Source of the DNA: CAYUCJ01 sp049282265
GTDB lineage: Bacteria; Desulfobacterota; DSM-4660; Desulfatiglandales; Desulfatiglandaceae
NCBI GenBank assembly: GCA_049282265.1
Contig: JBAPTR010000186.1
Coordinates: forward strand, 1 to 12,820
DNA length: 12,820 nt
Direction of reading: 5' to 3'
The notes under the pieces were generated by a model. The model had not been told where the DNA came from and did no database searches. It saw only the letters and a program-made list of their open reading frames with translations. The position numbers were made by a program, and so were the translations under genes. This document shows positions 1 to 6,338 of the stretch, piece by piece. Numbering within the stretch: the first letter of the stretch is position 1; each line of letters starts with the position of its first letter.

Positions 1-645
1 TATACCCTGGCCGCAGGAACACTGATCATGGTCCTGGTGGGTTTCGCATCCTTGCTCCTGGTGGGGCTTTTCAGGCACATGGGGCCTTTTGAGATGGTTC
101 AGTCCTATCTCAAGACCAATCTCAAGGAGGCCCTTGAAATGTACAAGGACATGGGGCTGGAACAAGAGAAGACCGTCGAAATACAGGCCTACGGCAAAGC
201 ACTGATTGACGCCATTGCCAGGATTTATCCTGCTCTTTTGGTTGTCGGTTCGACATTTGTCGTCTGGTTGAATGTGATTTTGGGCGGGCAGATACTTCGA
301 AGGGCCGGCCTGGAATACCCGCTGTTCCCAAATGCTGATCGGTGGCAGGCGCCTGAGATATTGATTTGGGGCCTGATAGCGACAGGTTTTTCTTTATTTT
401 TGAGGTTGGACGTTATAAGGTTACTGGCCATGAACGGTCTCATCATTTTGATGACCGTCTATCTGTTCCAGGGCATTTCTATCCTCATTTTCTTTTTGAA
501 CAAGTACAAAGCGCCGACATGGATTCGAGGTGCTATTTGGTTCCTGTTGCTTTTTCAACAGATTTTCCTGCTCGTAGTTGCCCTGGCGGGTGTGTTTGAT
601 CAATGGGTGGATTTTAGAAAAATCCGTAAGAAGTTAGCTAGTTGA
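1..645 (+). CDS. DUF2232 (YybS-like) membrane protein, 3' part
   Basis: The reading frame is open from the first base of the window, so the gene begins outside it; 214 codons and a TGA stop are visible. The visible protein is very hydrophobic, with about five or six membrane segments: roughly residues 3-24, 72-98, 118-134, 142-171 and 185-205, separated by short charged loops. It ends in a basic tail (FRKIRKKLAS). The composition and the position directly upstream of rplI and dnaB fit the DUF2232 family, which includes Bacillus YybS and is commonly found between rpsR and rplI in Desulfobacterota. Its biochemical role is not known to me. The rplI start lies 23 nt downstream, so the two are probably cotranscribed. 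Family assignment rests mainly on context and hydrophobic pattern. Confidence 0.75.
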   Translation, partial: YTLAAGTLIMVLVGFASLLLVGLFRHMGPFEMVQSYLKTNLKEALEMYKDMGLEQEKTVEIQAYGKALIDAIARIYPALLVVGSTFVVWLNVILGGQILRRAGLEYPLFPNADRWQAPEILIWGLIATGFSLFLRLDVIRLLAMNGLIILMTVYLFQGISILIFFLNKYKAPTWIRGAIWFLLLFQQIFLLVVALAGVFDQWVDFRKIRKKLAS

Positions 646-655
646 TTTTACTGAT

Positions 656-660
656 GGAGG
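656..660 (+). promoter_or_regulatory. Shine-Dalgarno site of rplI
   Basis: GGAGG followed by an 8-nt spacer and ATG at 669. It decides the rplI start in favour of 669 over the upstream in-frame TTG at 642, which overlaps the stop of the previous gene and would add nine residues not typical of L9. Confidence 0.85.
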
Positions 661-668
661 AAAAAGTT

Positions 669-1124
669 ATGGAGATTATTTTACGACAGGACATGGATGA
701 AATAGGCCTTGAAGGAGACATCATAAAGGTCTCAAATGGCTATGCGAGGAACTATTTGATCCCCAAGGGTTTTGCTTTCGAGGCCTCCCCACAAAATGTC
801 AAGTCCCTTGAGCTTCGGCGAAAAAAGATTGAAGTCCGGAAGTTGAAGGCCAGGGAAGACGCAGAGAAATACAGTGAAATGCTGGCAGGGACTATCGTTA
901 ATCTCACCCAGAAAGCCGGTGATGAGGGGAAACTCTACGGTTCGGTAACGAGCATGGATATTGCCGAGGGACTTGAAAGCCTGGACATCGTCGTCGATCG
1001 GCGGAAGATTATGCTGGACAAACCCATCAAGAGCCTGGGTGAATTTGATGTCTCTGTGAGGATATATCCCGGGGTCATTGCTTCTATCAAGGTTGTGGTG
1101 TCTCCCGAAGAGGAGAGCGCTTAG
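669..1124 (+). CDS. rplI: 50S ribosomal protein L9
   Basis: This 151-residue protein has the usual bacterial L9 length. The N-terminal 23S rRNA-binding domain shows the family pattern: MEIILRQDM, then LEGDIIKVSNGYARNYLIPKG around residues 15-35, matching the L9 signature G-x2-V-x-V-x2-G-Y-x-R-N-[YF]-L-x-P. A long charged connecting helix follows (about residues 45-80, rich in K, R and E). The C-terminal domain contains DEGKLYGSVTSMDIAE at about 92-107. The start at 669 is set by GGAGG eight bases upstream. L9 sits at the base of the L1 stalk of the large subunit and influences reading-frame maintenance. It lies between the DUF2232 gene and dnaB, a common arrangement. Confidence 0.98.
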   Translation: MEIILRQDMDEIGLEGDIIKVSNGYARNYLIPKGFAFEASPQNVKSLELRRKKIEVRKLKAREDAEKYSEMLAGTIVNLTQKAGDEGKLYGSVTSMDIAEGLESLDIVVDRRKIMLDKPIKSLGEFDVSVRIYPGVIASIKVVVSPEEESA

Positions 1125-1140
1125 TCTTGCTCACCGTTTT

Positions 1141-1165
1141 ACACCCGCTGGACCCTCGAGGGTGT
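1141..1165 (+). other. Hairpin in the rplI-dnaB gap
   Basis: ACACCC (1141-1146) can pair with GGGTGT (1160-1165). An alternative inner palindrome CCCTCGAGGG occupies 1153-1162. The structure ends two bases before the AGGGGA ribosome-binding site of dnaB at 1168-1173. There is no T-run, so it is not an obvious terminator; it could affect dnaB translation. The role is inference. Confidence 0.35.
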
Positions 1166-1183
1166 GCAGGGGAATGAAGTACC

Positions 1184-2548
1184 ATGGCAAGGGCAAAAGA
1201 ACAGGCATCGACCACCTACCTGAAAGTTCCGCCAAATAATGTCGAGGCGGAGCAGGCCATCCTTGGTGGCATATTGATCAACAATGACGCCCTGAATCAG
1301 GTCGCGGACCTCCTCCGACCCGATGACTTCTATCGTGAAGCACACACGGCCCTGTTTGAGGGAATGCTGGAATTATATAACTCCAGTGAGCCCATTGATA
1401 TCATCACCCTGTCCGAGGTCCTGAGGAAAAGGGATCTCCTTGAGACGGCCGGCGGCACTGACTATCTTGCTTCCCTTGTTGAGGCGGTTTCCACATCCGC
1501 CGGGGCCGCCCACCATGCCGAGATCGTCAAAAACCAATCCGTCAGAAGAAAACTCATTCATCAGTGTTCCGCCATTTCCGAATCCTGCTTCCAGAACTGG
1601 AGAGAAACGGATGATCTTCTGGAGCTGGCCGAACAATCTATCTTTGATATCGCCGAAGAGCGGGTCAAAGAAGGTTTTTCCAGCCTGCAAGATGTCATTA
1701 CGGGCAGCTTCAAGAAACTGGAAAGCGTGGCGGAAGTTGATGGGTACGTCACGGGTATTCCAACGGGATTTCGTGATCTCGACCGGTTGACGTCCGGGTT
1801 CCAGCCCTCGGAAGTCATCATTATTGCGGGCAGACCCAGTATGGGAAAGACGGCATTGGCCTTGAACATAGGTTACAATGCCGCCGAGCGGACCGGGAAG
1901 GGGGTGGCCGTTTTTTCCCTGGAGATGTCTAAACTCCAACTTGGGATTCGCCTGTTGGGATTTGATTCAGGCATCAACGCGACCAAGCTGCGGACCGGGT
2001 TTCTGAGAGATCAGGACTGGGAGAGATTGACCCATTCGGCCAATCACCTTGCTGAAATGCCCATCTTTATTGATGACAGTTCCGCCATCGGAGTCCTGGA
2101 AATGAAGGCCAAATGCAGGCGCCTGATGAAGAGACAGGGGCTCGCCATGGTTATTGTGGACTATCTCCAACTGATCCATGGAAGAAGCTCGGCGGAATCC
2201 AGGCAGCTTGAAATTTCCGAGATATCCAGGGCCATGAAAGGACTGGCCAAGGATCTGAATGTGCCCGTTCTGGCCCTGTCGCAGCTCAACAGAAAGGTGG
2301 AAGATCGCCCCAACAGAAGGCCCCAATTGGCGGACCTTAGAGAAAGTGGCGCGATTGAACAGGATGCGGATGTTATCGCTTTCATCTACAGAGATGAGGT
2401 TTACCACGCGACATCGGATGAGAACAGAAATATTGCTGAAATTATTATTGCTAAACAACGAAACGGGCCGACGGGATTTTTCAAGTTGACTTTTTTGAAA
2501 GAATTGACCCTCTTTAAAGACCATATTGAGGAAGAGACCATGAGCTGA
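1184..2548 (+). CDS. dnaB: Replicative DNA helicase DnaB
   Basis: A 454-residue protein of normal DnaB length. The N-terminal primase-interacting domain starts at PPNNVEAEQAILGGIL (about 16-31) and runs to about 115, followed by a linker to about 185. The RecA-like C-terminal ATPase domain contains the Walker A motif GRPSMGKT (216-223), FSLEMS (244-249), the Walker B stretch VIVDYLQL (323-330), LSQLNRKVEDRP (365-376) and LADLRESGAIEQDADVI (382-398). The start is ATG at 1184 with AGGGGA ten bases upstream. DnaB is the hexameric 5'-3' helicase of the replication fork and binds DnaG and the clamp loader. No intein or insertion is seen. It probably shares a transcript with rplI, 59 bp upstream. 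Confidence 0.98.
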   Translation: MARAKEQASTTYLKVPPNNVEAEQAILGGILINNDALNQVADLLRPDDFYREAHTALFEGMLELYNSSEPIDIITLSEVLRKRDLLETAGGTDYLASLVEAVSTSAGAAHHAEIVKNQSVRRKLIHQCSAISESCFQNWRETDDLLELAEQSIFDIAEERVKEGFSSLQDVITGSFKKLESVAEVDGYVTGIPTGFRDLDRLTSGFQPSEVIIIAGRPSMGKTALALNIGYNAAERTGKGVAVFSLEMSKLQLGIRLLGFDSGINATKLRTGFLRDQDWERLTHSANHLAEMPIFIDDSSAIGVLEMKAKCRRLMKRQGLAMVIVDYLQLIHGRSSAESRQLEISEISRAMKGLAKDLNVPVLALSQLNRKVEDRPNRRPQLADLRESGAIEQDADVIAFIYRDEVYHATSDENRNIAEIIIAKQRNGPTGFFKLTFLKELTLFKDHIEEETMS

Positions 2549-2634
2549 ACAACTTCTGAAAAAGATTCCCATGCCCTCATCCTGAGTACGGACGTATGAC
2601 CATTATGCCAATACAGATATAGAGGTATAGAGCA

Positions 2635-2742
2635 ATCAACAGGGTTTACGGTAAAACGAGCGGCATCAAACCAAGTCAGCAAAAAAGACTTCAAAATCTC
2701 TACCGACGAAAGATCTATCCATCTGACATCATTTCCCCCGAG
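2635..2742 (+). other. Probable coding N-terminal extension of hflX without a normal start codon
   Basis: The hflX frame stays open upstream of the TTG at 2743 as far as a TAG at 2620. From 2635 it reads INRVYGKTSGIKPSQ followed by QKRLQNLYRRK, which resembles the N-terminus I remember for HflX of Desulfobacterota (a VYGNTxGLKxSQ...LYRRR pattern). There is no ATG, GTG or TTG in this stretch. The codon where Met would be expected is ATC (2635-2637), with AGAGG at 2621-2625 nine bases before it. Either translation starts at ATC, or an ATG has been lost by mutation or sequencing error, or the shorter TTG start at 2743 is used. Homology is from memory and unverified. Confidence 0.5.
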
Positions 2743-4269
2743 TTGACGCGTCAAGTATCCGCACTTTCCAGAGAAATCAAAAGGCAGGTCGGCCTCCTGA
2801 TCACGCGCAAGGGCCGGATTTCCCATGTGGTGGTGGGGAACAACAAGCGTATCTGGATTCCACAACTGCTAAAAATCAGGACAGGGACCGGGCGTCTCAG
2901 AGGTCTGCGCTTTGTCCATACCCACCTGGGAAAAGAACCCTTATCCAGGGAAGACATGACGGACCTGGTCCTGATCGGTCTGGACCTTATGGGGTGTATC
3001 GAGGTCGACCATGAAGGGGTTCCCGGACCCATATCCTATGGCCATTTTTTGCCGGGTGATCGCACCGGTAAAGGATATGTCGTGCAGCGGGTCCAGGACA
3101 TGGGCCGGCTCAAAGTGGACTTCATTCAGTTGATACAGTCCCTGGAAGATGAACTATCTCGCAAATGGCTGGGACGGTCATTCAAGACGAGGGAAAGGGC
3201 CCTCCTGGTCGGCGCCACAACGGGAGCCAAATGGGCCGAAGAGGAATCACTTAATGAGTTGGAGGCCCTGGCCGTTTCCAATGAGGTTGAAGTAGCCGGC
3301 AAGGTGGTCCAGCGGATCAAGGGCATCGACACACGCTTTATGATGGGGAGAGGGCGATTGGGTGAATTGGTCCTGCATTGTCTCCAGACAGGAGCGGATC
3401 TGTTGATTTTCAATCAGGAGCTGACGCCCGCCCAGGTCAAGAGCCTGACGGATTTCACAGAAATGAGGATTATCGATCGAAGCCAGCTCATCCTTGATAT
3501 TTTTTCAAGACGTGCAGTGACCAGGGAAGGCAAGATCCAGGTGGAGCTGGCACAGCTCAACTACCTCCTCCCCCGCCTGGCCACCAAAAACACGGCCATG
3601 TCCAGGTTGACCGGCGGCATAGGAGGCAGGGGGCCTGGTGAGACAAAACTGGAAATCAACCGGCGGCGGGTCTATGAGCGCATCGCAAAACTCAACCGCG
3701 ATCTGGCCGGTATCGGCCGCCAAAGACAGGGACGAAGGCGGTTAAGAAAAAGGCGTGAACTTCCCGTGATTTCCATAGTCGGTTACACCAATGCCGGAAA
3801 ATCCACCCTCTTGAATGCCCTCACGGGCAGCCATGTTCACACGGGAAATCGCCTTTTTGAGACCCTTGATCCCAGCAGTCGCAGGTTGAGATTTCCCCGG
3901 GAGCGGGAAGCCATCATTACGGATACCGTCGGGTTTATTCGCGATCTTCCTCGGAGCCTGATGGAGGCTTTTGCTGCTACCCTTGAGGAATTTAATGATT
4001 CGGATCTCCTGCTCCACGTGGTTGATGCGTCCGGGAAGCGCATGGAGCAGGAGATCAATACGGTTGAAGATATCCTGAGAAAGCTGGACCTTACGGAGAT
4101 TCCCCTGCTCCTTGTACTGAATAAATGCGATCGTCTAAAAACGTTGGAAGCCAGGATGCTCCAGAAAAGAACGGGAGGGGTGACCCTTTCGGCCATACAC
4201 CCTCCCACTTTGAAACCGTTGGTGAGCAGAATAGAAAAGATTATATGGCGGCACTCTTCCAGCCCCTAG
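2743..4269 (+). CDS. hflX: GTPase HflX
   Basis: Counted from the TTG at 2743, the protein has 508 residues. A distinctive N-terminal region (about 1-150) precedes the HflX domain proper, which begins at ERALLVGATT. The conserved stretch TAMSRLTGGIGGRGPGETKL lies at 284-303. The GTPase domain shows G1 GYTNAGKS (347-354), a switch I region ETLDPSSRRL (373-382), G3 DTVGF (394-398), G4 NKCD (460-463) and G5 SAI (483-485). HflX binds the large ribosomal subunit, splits stalled or stressed ribosomes and hydrolyses GTP. No ribosome-binding site precedes the TTG at 2743, and coding similarity seems to continue upstream, so the true start is uncertain. The 3' end overlaps the convergent apbE gene by 29 bp. 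Confidence 0.95.
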   Translation: MTRQVSALSREIKRQVGLLITRKGRISHVVVGNNKRIWIPQLLKIRTGTGRLRGLRFVHTHLGKEPLSREDMTDLVLIGLDLMGCIEVDHEGVPGPISYGHFLPGDRTGKGYVVQRVQDMGRLKVDFIQLIQSLEDELSRKWLGRSFKTRERALLVGATTGAKWAEEESLNELEALAVSNEVEVAGKVVQRIKGIDTRFMMGRGRLGELVLHCLQTGADLLIFNQELTPAQVKSLTDFTEMRIIDRSQLILDIFSRRAVTREGKIQVELAQLNYLLPRLATKNTAMSRLTGGIGGRGPGETKLEINRRRVYERIAKLNRDLAGIGRQRQGRRRLRKRRELPVISIVGYTNAGKSTLLNALTGSHVHTGNRLFETLDPSSRRLRFPREREAIITDTVGFIRDLPRSLMEAFAATLEEFNDSDLLLHVVDASGKRMEQEINTVEDILRKLDLTEIPLLLVLNKCDRLKTLEARMLQKRTGGVTLSAIHPPTLKPLVSRIEKIIWRHSSSP

Positions 4270-5302
4270 ATTTTTCAATTCTTCCGGAGTCCGTCAGGAC
4301 GAGGCATTCATATCTGGGCAGGGCATTGATGAAGCGGATACCCTGGGTGGGATTCATTACGAACACCGTCGTTGAAAGTGCATCTGCCTCCATGGTGGTT
4401 GGGGCCTTTATAGAGACACTGGTGTCGGTACGCGGTGAGTATCCGGTCCTTGGGTTCACAATGTGATAAAACAGCTTTTCCTTATCGAAATACACCTCGT
4501 AATTTCCTGATGTCGCAATGGCGCCGTCGTTCATGTGGATGATGTCCGGGTAATGTTTCTTTTTGTGAGGATCCTGGATAGCTATGGTCCAGGGCCTCCC
4601 GCCCTTTTTATGACCCTTGGTCCTGATATCACCACCCGCGTTGATCAGGAAGTTTCCTATCCGGTGTCCGGCCAGGACATCCGCGGCCCGGTCGACAATA
4701 TAACCTTTCGCTATGCCGTCAAGTGTAATCGCCATGCCCGATTTATTGAATCGGATTGTCCGCCCCTTCATCTCAATGCGGGTTGCGTCCACTCGGGTGA
4801 GAAGGTCATGGATTTCTGTTTCAGTGGGGGGCAGATAGGCACCCTTTCCCAGCTGTTCCTTGAAGAGATCCACAATAGGTGCTACGGAAATATCGAAACA
4901 GCCCTTGCTCACGCGATAGAAATCAAGGGAGCTTCCCACGACGCTTCTCACTTCATCAGGCGCATCCCGCAGGATTCCATCCCTGTTCAGGAGACCCACG
5001 GGAGAGCCGGCATCGAATCGCGTCATGAGGCCCGTCAGCCGGTCGATCTCTTCAAAAGCCTTACCCATGGCCTCTTCAGCCTGATCCCTGGAGCCATGGA
5101 TGAGGGTCATGGAGACGAACGTCCCCATATCCAGCCTGACCCTGGATACTTTATACATTTTTCGATTGAATTTAACGGCCTCTGCCGTAAGCGGTACCAT
5201 CGCTGCAGTTCCCAGGCCCGCACCGAGAATTCCTGACATCTTCAGGAAAGATCTCCGGTTCATGCTTCCGAACCTTTGAGAAAAGATGGTCTGTTTTTCC
5301 AT
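4241..5302 (-). CDS. apbE: Tat-exported ApbE, FAD:protein FMN transferase (Rnf flavinylation)
   Basis: A 353-residue protein. The twin-arginine motif NRRSFLK (15-21) is followed by a hydrophobic stretch and a likely cleavage site near AEA (about 40-42), indicating Tat export. Family motifs: GCFDISVAPIVDLF (134-147), DGIAKGYIVD (195-204), NAGGDI (221-226), ATSGNYE (263-269), HIVNPRTG (280-287) and ADALSTT (306-312). ApbE uses FAD and Mg2+ to attach FMN through a phosphoester to a Thr or Ser of targets such as RnfD and RnfG outside the cytoplasmic membrane. The start is ATG at 5302, preceded by GGAGG with a 7-nt spacer; longer in-frame starts at 5323 (ATG) and 5353 (TTG) lack such a site. It is the last gene of the rnf block, 96 bp after rnfB. 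Confidence 0.95.
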   Translation of the reverse strand: MEKQTIFSQRFGSMNRRSFLKMSGILGAGLGTAAMVPLTAEAVKFNRKMYKVSRVRLDMGTFVSMTLIHGSRDQAEEAMGKAFEEIDRLTGLMTRFDAGSPVGLLNRDGILRDAPDEVRSVVGSSLDFYRVSKGCFDISVAPIVDLFKEQLGKGAYLPPTETEIHDLLTRVDATRIEMKGRTIRFNKSGMAITLDGIAKGYIVDRAADVLAGHRIGNFLINAGGDIRTKGHKKGGRPWTIAIQDPHKKKHYPDIIHMNDGAIATSGNYEVYFDKEKLFYHIVNPRTGYSPRTDTSVSIKAPTTMEADALSTTVFVMNPTQGIRFINALPRYECLVLTDSGRIEKSRGWKSAAI

Positions 5303-5319
5303 TTTTATTCCTCCGTTGC

Positions 5320-5376
5320 GCATCAGGAGCGGTTTAGCCGGGTTCACCTCCAACCCAAACCCGGGCGCCCTGATGC
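5320..5376 (-). other. Two-stem hairpin between rnfB and apbE
   Basis: In the 96-bp rnfB-apbE gap an 8-bp stem (GCATCAGG pairing with CCTGATGC, 5320-5327 with 5369-5376) encloses a 7-bp stem (CCGGGTT with AACCCGG, 5338-5344 with 5358-5364) and a 13-nt loop. On the mRNA strand the loop contains GGAGGTG, itself like a ribosome-binding site. The structure ends about 17 bases before the apbE start. There is no T-run after it. It could stabilise mRNA ends, uncouple apbE dosage or act as a regulatory element; I cannot match it to a known riboswitch. Confidence 0.5.
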
Positions 5377-5398
5377 AGCTCTTGTTTTATAACCGGAC

Positions 5399-6268
5399 CT
5401 AAGCAGCAGAAGCTGCTTCCTTTTGTTGTGATCCTTCTTTGGGGGGAGAAAAATACCTGAAGATATTGCGCGGGCATTTTTCCACACAGATTTCCCCACA
5501 TTCAGGGCCGTAATCCGTACACAGCTTATTATCGATGTTGACGATGCCGTCATTCATGCTGACCGCCTTGGCAGGACAGACCTTGATACACATTTTACAG
5601 GAAATACATCCCACCCCACAGACGGTCTTTACGGTCTTCCCGGGATCTTTTGTAGAACAGGGTACCCAGACCCGGGCCTTGAGGGGTATGAGTTCGATAA
5701 TGCCTTTTGGGCAGGTCCGGACACAGGTCCCGCAACCGACGCAAAGTTCCGGGTCAACCACAGGAAATCCTTCCACCATGTGGATGGCATCAAACGGACA
5801 GGCGGTTGCACAATCCCCCAGACCGATGCAGGCATAGTGACAGGCCAGAGGTCCGCCAAAGGCCAGATCGGCTGCAGCGCACGTCTGGTAACCAACATAA
5901 TGCTGTTTCTGTAGAACCTGTCCTTCGATGCGCGAACAGCGGGGCTCAGCCACCATGTCTTCCACCGCCGTCATCTGCTTTCCCGTGATCTCAGCAACCA
6001 GTTTGGCGACCTCCTCCTTTCCGGGAAAACACAGGTTGGATTCCACCTCCGGGTCGTTTACGACGGCCTCTGCGTAACCTTCGCATCCAGCGAAGCCGCA
6101 ACCCCCTCACTGGGCCCCTGCCAGGATTTCGAGCACTTCCTCCACCTTGGGGTTCACCTTCACTGCAAACTTGTGGGCGGCGAGGGCAAGGCCGATTCCG
6201 AAAAACAGGCCTATACAACCCAACAATGCCATGCCCCCGACGGCCAATTTCATCAACAATGGATCCAT
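5399..6268 (-). CDS. rnfB: Rnf complex subunit B, probable selenoprotein (Sec54 encoded by in-frame TGA)
   Basis: Reading through one TGA gives a 289-residue RnfB of normal length. An N-terminal membrane helix (about 7-31) is followed by VEEVLEILAGAQ, then Sec54-GGCGFAGCEGYAEAVV and C80. This is the RnfB C-x2-C-x4-C-x17-C cluster motif (Sec54, C57, C62, C80), with Sec in place of the first Cys. Later cluster motifs: C143/C147/C153/C157 (ending CPFDAI), C176/C179/C182/C186, C221/C224/C227/C231 and C250/C257/C261/C265. RnfB is the ferredoxin-side multi-cluster electron-transfer subunit. The start is ATG at 6268 with AGGGG shortly upstream, 70 bp after rnfA. Annotation that treats TGA as stop would give a 215-residue protein from a GTG at 6046, lacking the membrane anchor and first cluster. 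A TGC-to-TGA error or a nonsense mutation is the alternative; the downstream SECIS-like hairpin argues against it. Confidence 0.88.
6071..6106 (-). promoter_or_regulatory. Bacterial SECIS-like hairpin in rnfB
   Basis: On the mRNA strand CUUCGC (nt +12 to +17 after the UGA; 6095-6090) pairs perfectly with GCGAAG (+23 to +28; 6084-6079) around a five-base loop UGGAU. The loop GG falls at +19/+20. A second helix below it pairs UGCG (6100-6097) with CGCA (6074-6071) across a small asymmetric internal loop. From memory, the E. coli fdhF SECIS has its loop GG at the same +19/+20 distance; SelB recognises such a loop to deliver Sec-tRNA. The hairpin lies inside coding sequence, as bacterial SECIS elements do. 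Confidence 0.8.
6107..6109 (-). other. In-frame TGA, predicted selenocysteine codon 54 of rnfB
   Basis: The codon is flanked by GCC CAG upstream and GGG GGT TGC GGC downstream. Conserved RnfB sequence is read in one frame on both sides, so this is a single-codon event, not a frameshift. It aligns with the invariant first Cys of the RnfB N-terminal cluster motif (usually written NCGxCGxxGC). TGA and the Cys codon TGC differ by one base. Confidence 0.85.
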
Positions 6269-6338
6269 TCAAACCCCTGCTTTCTTTTTCAGACAGGATG
6301 AACAGGTTATACATGATTGCAAAAACATTATCAAGATC

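Noticed and set aside
4535..5236. A plus-strand frame of 233 codons.
   Set aside because: Antisense to apbE, with no ribosome-binding site and no recognisable motif; apbE on the other strand has all its family motifs.
5399..6046. A short 215-residue ferredoxin-like protein starting at GTG 6046.
   Set aside because: It is the tail of rnfB. The frame continues upstream through the TGA with full RnfB similarity to ATG 6268, which has its own ribosome-binding site.
5399..6268. rnfB as a pseudogene or frameshifted gene.
   Set aside because: Only one in-frame stop, no frame change, all other cluster cysteines kept, and a SECIS-like hairpin at the right distance. A single-base sequencing error remains possible.
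5991..6314. A minus-strand frame of 107 codons covering the 5' part of rnfB.
   Set aside because: Arginine- and glycine-rich out-of-frame shadow; the other frame carries the RnfB cluster motif.
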